From assembly GCA_900556935.1 (NCBI GenBank), contig USQL01000115.1, positions 1-6,324 of the forward strand: a DNA stretch of 6,324 nt, read 5' to 3'. The DNA is from an uncultured Eubacteriales bacterium. Lineage in GTDB: Bacteria > Bacillota > Clostridia > Oscillospirales > Oscillospiraceae. The notes below the pieces were generated by a model, which worked only from the letters and a program-made list of their open reading frames with translations, ran no database searches and was not told where the DNA came from. The first letter of the stretch is position 1, and every line of letters begins with the position of its first letter. Of this stretch, positions 1 through 5,749 are shown piece by piece. Position numbers and translations under genes: made by a program.

Positions 1-102
1 TGGCAATCCCCCGGTTAGGGGAAAAGACCTGGATTTTCTATCTAAAAAGTTTGAAGATCCGGGGGATTGCCACGCCAGTGTGCGCACTGGCTCGCAATGA
101 CA
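1..102. repeat. Dispersed palindromic repeat (MITE/REP-like), probably cut by the left edge
   Basis: A perfect 14-bp inverted repeat, tggcaatcccccgg (1-14) and its complement (59-72), encloses a 44-bp AT-richer core. The right arm continues into a second hairpin, gccagtg (74-80) and cactggc (85-91) around a 4-nt loop, and ends in tcgcaatgaca (92-102). Read on the minus strand it begins TGTCATTGCGAG, a start I know from many dispersed intergenic repeats in bacterial genomes. No coding potential is visible. The symmetry suggests that the left half of the element extends beyond the window edge. Calling it a mobile, transposase-less element is inference; the inverted repeats are directly visible. 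Confidence 0.75.
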
Positions 103-104
103 GA

Positions 105-132
105 TTGTTTTTTAACAGCCCCCCTGTATAAT
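105..132 (+). promoter_or_regulatory. Candidate distal promoter for the ADP-ribosylglycohydrolase-like gene
   Basis: TTGTTT (105-110) is followed after 16 bp by a perfect TATAAT (127-132). It starts two bases after the end of the dispersed repeat, so the repeat insertion may have shaped the upstream boundary of this promoter. Expected initiation is near 139, about 75 nt before the start codon. The -35 matches the consensus only partly. Confidence 0.45.
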
Positions 133-155
133 TGCGCTGCTTTCTCTTTCTGCCC

Positions 156-184
156 TTGCTTTTTGCGCGCGCAGCCGATATAAT
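156..184 (+). promoter_or_regulatory. Candidate proximal promoter for the ADP-ribosylglycohydrolase-like gene
   Basis: TTGCTT (156-161), a 17-bp spacer and a perfect TATAAT (179-184) form a good vegetative-sigma promoter. The expected transcription start near 191 leaves a short leader containing the ribosome binding site (agggggcagggg, 201-212) before the ATG at 214. Together with the upstream TATAAT it makes a tandem promoter pair. Confidence 0.6.
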
Positions 185-213
185 AAACCTACGACAAGAA
201 AGGGGGCAGGGGG

Positions 214-1314
214 ATGACGGATAAAATCGGTCAATTCCGGGGAATGCTGCTGGGGCTGGCGGTAGGAGATGCCATGGGGTATACCGTGGATGACAGCACC
301 TGGGCGGAGATTCAGGCGGGATACGGGCCCAACGGGCTGCTGGGCTACGACCTGGTCAACGGCTACGCCGAAGTGACCTCCTATACCCAGTTGGCGGCCT
401 TTACCTGCAACGGCCTCCTGCTGGGGTTGACCCGGGGGCAGATGACGGGCAAGATGCTGCCTCTGTTCCGCTATGTGGGCCTTTCCAGCCGGGAGTGGGC
501 GGCCTCCCAGAAGCCCTGGGGGCGGCCCAGCACCACCTTCTGCTGGCTGCTGCAGCAGCCGGAAATCTGCCGCCGGCACTGCATGGACACCCGGATGCTG
601 GATGCCCTGAGCCGAGACAGCCTGGGGGCCATGGAGGCCCGCTTCAACAGCTCCACCACCCCCGGAAGCCTGACCTCCGCCGTGGCGGTGGGCCTGTTCA
701 GTCACCTGTACAAGGTGGAGCAGCAGGAGCTGGACCTGCTGGGGGCCGAGGTGGTAGCCCTTTCCCACGGAAGCCCCCTGGCGTTTTTGACCGGCGCGGC
801 CATTGCCCATCTGGTCAGCCGCTGTCTGTCCGCCCCGGAGGTGCCGCTGAAAAAGCTGGTGCTGGAGACGGCCCAGTCCGTGAAAAATCAGTTCGGCCAC
901 CAGTACAGCCAGAGCTTTGAAATCAGCAACCTGCTGAATCTGGCGGTCTCCCTGGCGGAGGACTCCAGGCTCAGTCCGGTGCTGGCCATGGATCAGCTGC
1001 ACTGTGTGAACGCCGCCCAGGTGCTTGCCGGCGCGGTGTATGCCAGCCTGCGCTGCGGCAGAAGCTTTGACACCGCCCTGATTGCCGCCGTGAACCACTC
1101 CGGCCGGTCCGCCGCCGTGGGTGCCCTGACCGGGGCCATTCTGGGGCTGCGGCTGGGAGAACAGGCCCTGCCCGCCTTCTACATCGAGTGCCTGGAGCCC
1201 GCGGGAACGCTGGCGGAGCTTGCCGAGGATATGTACCACGGCTGTACCATGGAAATGGGGAACAAGCTCTTTGACCTGGACTGGGACCGGAAATACATCC
1301 ACGGCGGAAAATAA
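214..1314 (+). CDS. ADP-ribosylglycohydrolase-fold protein lacking the metal-binding aspartates
   Basis: A 366-residue protein of the ADP-ribosylglycohydrolase (DraG/ARH) superfamily. Active members use a two-Mg2+ centre to remove ADP-ribose from proteins or small molecules. The N-terminal signature GMLLGLAVGDAMG (10-22) and the helical C-terminal signature NHSGRSAAVGALTGAILG (294-311) place it in the family. The catalytic site appears degenerate: the usual DDT triad reads SYT at 56-58, and the usual NHSGDSDS reads NHSGRSAA, so residues 298 and 300 are Arg and Ala. All four expected Asp ligands are therefore absent while the fold motifs persist. No frameshift or stop is seen and codon use matches the neighbours, so it looks like a maintained pseudoenzyme or binding protein rather than decay. 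The start ATG has a G-rich Shine-Dalgarno just upstream. It is followed at once by a terminator and the pdaA-like gene. Its role is unknown. Family confidence is high; loss of activity is inference. Confidence 0.88.
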   Translation: MTDKIGQFRGMLLGLAVGDAMGYTVDDSTWAEIQAGYGPNGLLGYDLVNGYAEVTSYTQLAAFTCNGLLLGLTRGQMTGKMLPLFRYVGLSSREWAASQKPWGRPSTTFCWLLQQPEICRRHCMDTRMLDALSRDSLGAMEARFNSSTTPGSLTSAVAVGLFSHLYKVEQQELDLLGAEVVALSHGSPLAFLTGAAIAHLVSRCLSAPEVPLKKLVLETAQSVKNQFGHQYSQSFEISNLLNLAVSLAEDSRLSPVLAMDQLHCVNAAQVLAGAVYASLRCGRSFDTALIAAVNHSGRSAAVGALTGAILGLRLGEQALPAFYIECLEPAGTLAELAEDMYHGCTMEMGNKLFDLDWDRKYIHGGK

Positions 1315-1335
1315 GAATCTCAAAAAACATACGAC
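1308..1335 (+). promoter_or_regulatory. Possible sporulation-sigma promoter for pdaA
   Basis: CATACGA (1328-1334) resembles the -10 of sigma-F/G (CATACTA) or sigma-E (CATACAAT) promoters. An AAAATA element (1308-1313) lies 14 bp upstream and resembles a sigma-E-type -35. In Bacillus subtilis pdaA is made in the forespore under sigma-G. No good vegetative promoter is visible between the two genes. Initiation about 7 nt after the -10 would fall near 1342, inside the left arm of the terminator stem. The match is short, so this is a hypothesis. Confidence 0.25.
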
Positions 1336-1376
1336 CCCCTTGCCGGGCATATATTTTCGGCAAGGGGGAATTTTTT
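1335..1376 (+). terminator. Intrinsic terminator overlapping the pdaA ribosome binding site
   Basis: A perfect 11-bp stem, cccccttgccg (1335-1345) and cggcaaggggg (1358-1368), encloses a 12-nt loop and is followed by aatttttt (1369-1376). This is a strong rho-independent terminator for the upstream gene. The right arm also holds AAGGGGG (1362-1368), the only plausible Shine-Dalgarno for the next gene, whose ATG begins directly after the T-tract at 1377. Folding would therefore both stop transcription and mask translation initiation. Confidence 0.85.
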
Positions 1377-2150
1377 ATGGGAAAACGGGATGGGGCCATT
1401 TTGTTTCTGGCCATCTGCATGACGGTTCTGGGGGTTATTCGGGTATTTGTGGAGGGAAGCGTGGAGACGGGTGCCTGGGGCCTGAGCTTCCGGCAGGAGG
1501 GCTCCGCCCCTGTGGGAAGCGCGGGGGTGGACCAGCTGCGGCAGTTTGATGCCGCCTATCTGGGGGACACCCGGCAGAAGCGGCTGTATCTGACCTTCGA
1601 CGCGGGGTACGAAAACGGCTCCACGGAAAAAATCCTGGACACCCTGAAAGCTCATCAGGTGCCCGCCGCCTTCTTTTTGGTGGGCAATTACATCCAGCGC
1701 AACGCCGACCTGGTCCGCCGGATGGTGGCGGAGGGCCACATCGTGGGCAACCACACCATGCACCACTACGATATGTCTAAGCTGTCGGACAAGGCTGCCT
1801 TTTCCAAGGAGCTGACGGACCTGGAGGACCTGTTCCGGGAGACTACCGGCAAGGAGCTGCCCAAATACTACCGCCCGCCCCAGGGCATCTACAGTCAGGA
1901 GAACCTGATGATGGCCAAGGAGCTGGGGTATAAAACCGTATTCTGGAGCCTGGCCTACGTGGACTGGAACAACGACAAGCAGCCGACCCGCGAGCAGGCC
2001 TTCTCCAAGCTCCTGCCCCGCACCCACCCGGGGGCGGTGGTCCTGCTCCACTCCACCTCCAAGACCAACGCGGAGATTCTGGATGATCTTTTAACCCACT
2101 GGGAGCAGGAGGGGTATACCTTCGGCACGGTGGAGGAGCTGTTCATTTAG
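1377..2150 (+). CDS. pdaA: PdaA-like polysaccharide deacetylase (muramic delta-lactam de-N-acetylase)
   Basis: A 257-residue carbohydrate esterase family 4 protein, closest by eye to PdaA, which removes the N-acetyl group from muramic acid so that the spore-cortex delta-lactam can form; this marks cortex for germination enzymes. Residues 7-25 form an uncleaved-looking signal anchor, so the enzyme should act outside the membrane, in the forespore intermembrane space. The NodB domain spans about 68-257: TFDAGYENG (73-81), metal-binding HxxxH (H126, H130, in HIVGNHTMHH), YYRPPQG (164-170), FWSLAYVDW (189-197) and VLLHSTSKTNAE (222-233, H225). D75 is the likely catalytic base. The second Asp of the canonical TFDDG is Ala (A76); PdaA proteins are known to depart from consensus here (Asn in B. 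subtilis, as I recall). The start is fixed by the anchor segment and the AAGGGGG Shine-Dalgarno 8 nt upstream, which lies within a terminator stem. Other clostridial CE4 deacetylases such as PdaB are less similar. Confidence 0.88.
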   Translation: MGKRDGAILFLAICMTVLGVIRVFVEGSVETGAWGLSFRQEGSAPVGSAGVDQLRQFDAAYLGDTRQKRLYLTFDAGYENGSTEKILDTLKAHQVPAAFFLVGNYIQRNADLVRRMVAEGHIVGNHTMHHYDMSKLSDKAAFSKELTDLEDLFRETTGKELPKYYRPPQGIYSQENLMMAKELGYKTVFWSLAYVDWNNDKQPTREQAFSKLLPRTHPGAVVLLHSTSKTNAEILDDLLTHWEQEGYTFGTVEELFI

Positions 2151-2161
2151 AACCGCAAAAT

Positions 2162-2209
2162 GCAGATCCGCCAGTCTACCATCCTCGGAAGACTGGCGGA
2201 TTTGCTTTT
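2162..2209. terminator. Bidirectional intrinsic terminator between convergent genes
   Basis: A 16-bp stem, 2162-2177 paired with 2190-2205, has 12 uninterrupted pairs (atccgccagtct and its complement), one G-U pair, and a 12-nt loop. On the plus strand it is followed by tttt (2206-2209). On the minus strand the stem runs directly into another tttt (complement of 2157-2160). It therefore can end both the pdaA transcript and the opposing radical SAM transcript. Confidence 0.8.
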
Positions 2210-2221
2210 CTATGGGACCAT

Positions 2222-3079
2222 TCAAAAATCCGGAATAAACCCCTTGTCGGCGGCTTCGGCCTCTTGGGTGAAGCCTTCCAGGTTGTTTAGGAACATCCAG
2301 CTGAGCACCGCGTCGTATTCCTCGTCGGTAATGCGCCGGTCCATGGGGGGCTTTTGGGTGCCGACGGGGGTATACTGGCGCATCAGGCTTACCAGCACCT
2401 CACCGGGGCGGAAGGTCTCGCCAATCCAGTCCAGCACCCGCAGGGAGTTTTCAATCTGGCCGGGGAGGATCAGGTGGCGGATGATGGTGCCCCGGATGAC
2501 CTTTTCGCCCCGGTATACGACAGGGCCGGTCTGGCGGACCATCTCCCGGATGGCGGCGGTGGCGACAGGGAAATAGTCGCCCGCTCCGGAGAGCCGCCGG
2601 GCAAGCGTCCCGTCGGCGTATTTCAGGTCCGGCAGGTAGATGTCGATTTTTCCTTCCAGGGCTTTCAGTGTTTCCACCCGCTCGTAGCCGCCGCAGTTGT
2701 AGACCACCGGCACCGGGAGCTTGGGTTCCAGGGCGGGGAGAATAGTGGGAAGGTATTGGGTTGGGGTGACCAGGTCGATGTTCTCCGCCCCATGGGCAAT
2801 CAGATCCTCAAAAATGTGCCGGAGCCCAATGCTGTCCGTGGGCGTTCCCACAGGGGCGGCGCTGATGGCGGCGTTCTGGCAGAAGGAGCACCGCAGGGTG
2901 CAGCCTCCGAAAAAGACGGCCCCGCTGCCCCCGGGACCTGCCAGGGCAGGCTCCTCCCAACGGTGAATCATGGCTTTGGCAACCAGCGCCGTCCCCGGGC
3001 AGCCGCAGAACCCAAGCGCCCCCCGGGCTCGGTCCACTCCGCAATTTCTGGGGCACAGCATGCAATGAGAAACGTCCAT
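2222..3079 (-). CDS. PflX-like radical SAM protein (COG1313 type)
   Basis: A 285-residue radical SAM protein resembling PflX, an uncharacterised relative of pyruvate formate-lyase activating enzymes. The radical SAM cysteine motif CTLRCSFC (C60, C64, C67) should hold the SAM-binding 4Fe-4S cluster. An N-terminal cysteine group (C6, C9, C13, C25, C27, starting CMLCPRNC) precedes it and could bind a second cluster. Other conserved-looking blocks are VYNCGGYE (126-133), DIYLPDLKY (146-154), LMRQYTP (232-238) and the C-terminal ADKGFIPDF. It should act in the cytoplasm, but the substrate is unknown and no glycyl radical enzyme partner lies in the window. The start ATG has a strong AGGAGGGG (complement of 3085-3092) with a 5-nt spacer. 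It is divergent from rlmD and convergent with pdaA, so it is probably monocistronic. Length is typical for the family. The family is well supported; the function is not known. Confidence 0.88.
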   Translation of the reverse strand: MDVSHCMLCPRNCGVDRARGALGFCGCPGTALVAKAMIHRWEEPALAGPGGSGAVFFGGCTLRCSFCQNAAISAAPVGTPTDSIGLRHIFEDLIAHGAENIDLVTPTQYLPTILPALEPKLPVPVVYNCGGYERVETLKALEGKIDIYLPDLKYADGTLARRLSGAGDYFPVATAAIREMVRQTGPVVYRGEKVIRGTIIRHLILPGQIENSLRVLDWIGETFRPGEVLVSLMRQYTPVGTQKPPMDRRITDEEYDAVLSWMFLNNLEGFTQEAEAADKGFIPDF

Positions 3080-3112
3080 AAAAGCCCCTCCTATCCGAAA
3101 ATTTATCGGTCT

Positions 3113-3141
3113 ATTGTAGCATTTTTTCTCAAAAGACGCAA
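3113..3141 (-). promoter_or_regulatory. Promoter of the radical SAM gene
   Basis: On the minus strand TTGCGT (complement of 3136-3141) is separated by 17 bp from TACAAT (complement of 3113-3118). A TG one base before the -10 makes it an extended -10 promoter, which compensates for the weak -35. Initiation is expected near 3106, leaving a short leader with the AGGAGGGG Shine-Dalgarno. Confidence 0.6.
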
Positions 3142-3149
3142 GTATTTGC

Positions 3150-3178
3150 TTTACCCCCGGGGGAGAATATGGTATGAT
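3150..3178 (+). promoter_or_regulatory. Promoter of rlmD
   Basis: TTTACC (3150-3155), a 17-bp spacer and TATGAT (3173-3178), preceded by TG plus one base, form an extended -10 promoter. It is placed back to back with the radical SAM promoter, leaving fewer than 10 bp between the two -35 elements. Initiation is expected near 3185, about 26 nt before the rlmD ATG. Confidence 0.55.
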
Positions 3179-3210
3179 AAGGCAAAAACCATCCTACCGA
3201 GGGAACGAAT

Positions 3211-4575
3211 ATGCTGATCAAAAATCAAATTTACGAAACGGAAATTACGGATTATACCGCCGAGGGCCAGGGCGTTGCCCATATTGAGGGCTGCGCGGTG
3301 TTTGTGCCCAATGCCATTGCCGGGGAGCGGGTGCGGCTGCAAGTGACCCTGGCGCGGAAGACCTGGGCCGCGGGAAAGATTACGGAGATTCTGGAAAAAT
3401 CTCCCCATCGGGTGAATCGGGCGTGCCCCGTGGCCAAGCTCTGCGGCGGCTGCGACTTCTGGCACATGGACTATGATGAGGAATGCCGCCTGAAGGCGGA
3501 GCGGGTAAAAAACTGCCTCAACCGCATCGGCGGGGAGCGGCTGGAATCGGTCCCCATTCTGGGGGCTCCCACCTGTGAAGGGTACCGGAACAAGGCCCAG
3601 TACCCGGTGGCCTGCAAAAAGGGACGGGCCTACGCCGGTTTCTTCCGGGCGGGCACCCACGAGGTGATTGAAAATGACCGCTGCCGGATTCTCCCGGAGG
3701 AGACCGACCGGGTCAAGAAGATTGTGATTGATTATGTAAACTCAAATCACGTCCCGGTCTACGACGAGCAAACCCACCGGGGCCTTCTGCGGCACATCTA
3801 TGTCCGCCGGGGCGCCGTGTCCGGGCAGATTTTGGTGTGCCTGGTGCTCAATGGCGACGGCCTGCCCAAGGTTCAGCGCCTCATCGAGGCGCTGAAAGCG
3901 GTGCCTGGGTTCACAACGCTGGTGCTCAGCATCAATACCAGGCAGGGCAATGCCGTCCTGGGGGACAAATTCGTGACGCTGTATGGCCCCGGATTCATTG
4001 AGGACACCCTCTGCGGCCTCTCCTTCCGGCTGTCGGCTAGGTCCTTCTACCAGGTGAATCACCATCAGGCCCAGCGGCTCTATGAAACCGCCATCGATCT
4101 GGCGGGCATCACCAAGGAAGACCTGGTACTGGACCTGTACTGCGGCGTGGGCACCATCACCCTGGCCATGGCGGGCAGGGCCGGAAAGGTCCTGGGTGTG
4201 GAGGTGGTCCCCCAGGCCATCGAGGATGCCAGGGACAATGCCCGGAGAAACGGCATCGAAAACGCGGAATTCTTCTGCGCCGACGCGGGCGAGGCGGCCC
4301 TGCGCCTGGAGAAAGAGGGCATCCACCCGGACATCATCACCGTAGACCCGCCCCGCAAGGGCCTGAACAGCGATGCCATCGAGGCCATCTCCCGCATGTC
4401 CCCCAAGCGCCTGGTCTACGTCTCCTGCGACCCCGCCACCCTGGCCCGGGACGTGGCCCTGCTGAAGGAAAGGGGCTTCCGGGTAGAAAAGGTGGCAGCG
4501 GCCGACCTCTTCCCAAAATGCAGCCATATAGAATCCATCGCATTGTTAAAGAGAAGCGGGGAGGAGATTGCTTGA
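3211..4575 (+). CDS. rlmD: 23S rRNA (uracil-5-)-methyltransferase, RlmD/RlmCD family
   Basis: A 454-residue RumA/TrmA-family enzyme that makes 5-methyluridine in 23S rRNA using SAM. An N-terminal TRAM RNA-binding domain (about 1-60) is followed by the 4Fe-4S cysteines C72, C78, C81 (in CGGC) and C158. The C-terminal Rossmann methyltransferase domain has the SAM motif DLYCGVGTITLAM (308-320), DPPRKG (379-384) and the catalytic-cysteine motif YVSCDPATLARD (403-414, nucleophile C406). The probable general base is E441 in SHIES. Q281 in SFYQVN is the usual SAM-site glutamine. All key residues are present, so it should be active. In E. coli RlmD modifies U1939; Gram-positive homologues may modify both U747 and U1939 (RlmCD), and sequence alone does not separate these here. 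The ATG has GAGGG 7 nt upstream. The stop codon overlaps the start of the RhuM gene, and no terminator intervenes. Confidence 0.93.
   Translation: MLIKNQIYETEITDYTAEGQGVAHIEGCAVFVPNAIAGERVRLQVTLARKTWAAGKITEILEKSPHRVNRACPVAKLCGGCDFWHMDYDEECRLKAERVKNCLNRIGGERLESVPILGAPTCEGYRNKAQYPVACKKGRAYAGFFRAGTHEVIENDRCRILPEETDRVKKIVIDYVNSNHVPVYDEQTHRGLLRHIYVRRGAVSGQILVCLVLNGDGLPKVQRLIEALKAVPGFTTLVLSINTRQGNAVLGDKFVTLYGPGFIEDTLCGLSFRLSARSFYQVNHHQAQRLYETAIDLAGITKEDLVLDLYCGVGTITLAMAGRAGKVLGVEVVPQAIEDARDNARRNGIENAEFFCADAGEAALRLEKEGIHPDIITVDPPRKGLNSDAIEAISRMSPKRLVYVSCDPATLARDVALLKERGFRVEKVAAADLFPKCSHIESIALLKRSGEEIA
4558..4566 (+). promoter_or_regulatory. Shine-Dalgarno that fixes a TTG start for the RhuM gene
   Basis: The sequence GGGGAGGAG at the very end of rlmD lies 5 nt before TTG (4572-4574). 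It is the only good ribosome binding site near the beginning of the RhuM reading frame. It supports the TTG start over the in-frame ATG at 4518, which has no such site and would lie 58 nt inside rlmD. Confidence 0.7.
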
Positions 4576-5615
4576 AAAAGGGAAAAGATGTGCCAACCAT
4601 CCGCTCCAGCGCGGCGGAATACCTGACCTATGCTGCCTCTGTAGGTGATCAGCAGGACAGCATAGAGATGCGCTATGAGGATGAAAATATTTGGCTGACG
4701 CAGAAGAGGATGGCCACCTTGTACGATGTGGATGTTCGTACTATCAATGAGCATATCAAGAAGATTTATTCTGATTCAGAGCTTGAAGAAGATTCAACTA
4801 TCCGGAATTTCCGGATAGTTCAAACCGAAGGTTCTCGTCAGGTCACACGCGATACCAAGCACTATAACCTTCAAATGATCATTGCCGTAGGCTTTAAGGT
4901 AAATTCCGAGCGTGCCGTACAGTTTCGTAAATGGGTAAACCAGATCGCCAAGGACTACACCATCAAAGGCTGGGTGATGGATGATGAACGGTTGAAACGC
5001 GGAACGTATCTGACGGAGAAGTATTTCGACGAGCAGTTAGAGCGTATCCGTGAGATTCGTGCCAGCGAAAGAAAGTTCTATCAGAAGATCACCGACTTGT
5101 ATGCCACAGCCATTGACTATGACAAAAATTCTGCAACAACGAGAAGATTCTACGCGACCGTTCAGAATAAGATGCATTACGCAGTTCATGGACATACGGC
5201 AGCTGAGCTGATCGTGGAAAGAGCCGATCATACAAAAGAGCATATGGGATTAACCACTTGGGCAGATGCACCGGAAGGAAAGATCAAGAAGAGCGATGTT
5301 ACGGTTGCGAAGAATTATCTGAGCCAGGATGAAATGAAGCAGCTGAATCGTATGGTGACGGCATACCTGGATTTTGCTGAAAACATGACTTTACGCCATA
5401 TCCCGCTTACGATGCAGGACTGGGAAAAGAGGCTCAACAGCTTCATTGAAATGTTTGACTATGGTATTTTACAGGATGCAGGTAAGGTGTCCGCAGAAAT
5501 TGCAAAGCTTCATGCTGAGACAGAATTTGAAAAATACCGTGTCATCCAGGATAGATTGTTCATGTCTGATTTTGATAAGTATCTGTTGGAATTGGAAGAA
5601 AACACAAAGAAATAA
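4572..5615 (+). CDS. RhuM-family protein
   Basis: With the TTG start this is a 347-residue RhuM family protein, named after a Salmonella pathogenicity-island gene of uncertain function. Family blocks in order: MRYEDENIWLTQKRMATLYD (33-52), a putative winged-helix/Bro-N-like DNA-binding region; INEHIKKIY and LEEDSTIRNFRIVQTEG (58-87); HYNLQMIIAVGFKVNSERAVQFRKW (97-121); GWVMDDERLKRGTYL (133-147); and the C-terminal YDKNSATTRRFYATVQNKMH plus TAAELIVERAD (about 183-219). The ORF is complete, with no internal disruption. The start overlaps the rlmD stop (TTGA), implying translational coupling and co-transcription. From about codon 30 the sequence is clearly more AT-rich than rlmD, which suggests horizontal acquisition. 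RhuM genes often sit in genomic islands or beside restriction-modification genes, but none is seen here. The DNA-binding role is inferred from N-terminal resemblance; biochemical function is unknown. Confidence 0.87.
   Translation: MKKGKDVPTIRSSAAEYLTYAASVGDQQDSIEMRYEDENIWLTQKRMATLYDVDVRTINEHIKKIYSDSELEEDSTIRNFRIVQTEGSRQVTRDTKHYNLQMIIAVGFKVNSERAVQFRKWVNQIAKDYTIKGWVMDDERLKRGTYLTEKYFDEQLERIREIRASERKFYQKITDLYATAIDYDKNSATTRRFYATVQNKMHYAVHGHTAAELIVERADHTKEHMGLTTWADAPEGKIKKSDVTVAKNYLSQDEMKQLNRMVTAYLDFAENMTLRHIPLTMQDWEKRLNSFIEMFDYGILQDAGKVSAEIAKLHAETEFEKYRVIQDRLFMSDFDKYLLELEENTKK
4796..4820. repeat. Perfect 25-bp palindrome inside the RhuM gene
   Basis: Two perfect 12-bp arms, aactatccggaa (4796-4807) and ttccggatagtt (4809-4820), flank a single T. 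It lies within codons for the conserved RhuM segment TIRNFRIV (residues 76-83). It could form an mRNA hairpin or serve as a dimeric protein binding site. Part of the symmetry may follow from the conserved peptide, so function is uncertain although the palindrome itself is plain. Confidence 0.8.
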
Positions 5616-5671
5616 GGACCGGATGCCAGGTCGAGACGGTGAAATCCGGAAACTCACCTTAAAAATGGGTA

Positions 5672-5700
5672 TAAAAATGCCCGGCATTACTGCCGGGCAT
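5672..5700 (-). terminator. Intrinsic terminator of the pilin gene
   Basis: A perfect 10-bp stem, atgcccggca (5677-5686) and tgccgggcat (5691-5700), with the 4-nt loop ttac. Read on the minus strand it is followed by a T-run (complement of 5673-5677), the layout of a rho-independent terminator about 50 nt after the pilin stop codon. On the plus strand no T-run follows, so it is not an obvious terminator for the RhuM gene, though the hairpin could protect that transcript's 3' end. Confidence 0.75.
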
Positions 5701-5749
5701 AGGAAACGCACCATTCCAATAAATTTGAACGATGCCATACATTATAATT

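Noticed and set aside
74..113. Hairpin 74-91 followed by a T-run at 108-113 as a terminator of an upstream gene
   Set aside because: The T-run is 16 bases from the stem, and the hairpin is better explained as part of the dispersed repeat.
112..1350. A 412-residue open frame antisense to the ADP-ribosylglycohydrolase gene
   Set aside because: It is a GC-rich mirror of a well-supported gene, with Gly/Gln/His-rich low-complexity translation, no recognisable motif and no ribosome binding site.
2354..3217. A 287-residue plus-strand frame opposite the radical SAM gene
   Set aside because: It is antisense to conserved radical SAM motifs, has no family resemblance, and runs through both divergent promoters.
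3742..4527. A 261-residue minus-strand frame inside rlmD
   Set aside because: The rlmD motifs on the plus strand are clear; this frame shows only composition-driven openness.
4518..4571. An ATG-initiated 18-residue N-terminal extension of the RhuM protein
   Set aside because: It overlaps rlmD deeply, lacks a Shine-Dalgarno, and the added residues do not resemble the family start; TTG at 4572 has a strong site and an overlap typical of coupled genes.
5619..5649. Inverted repeat ccggat/atccgg just after the RhuM stop codon as a terminator
   Set aside because: Only 6-bp arms with a 19-nt loop and no T-run; too weak to call.
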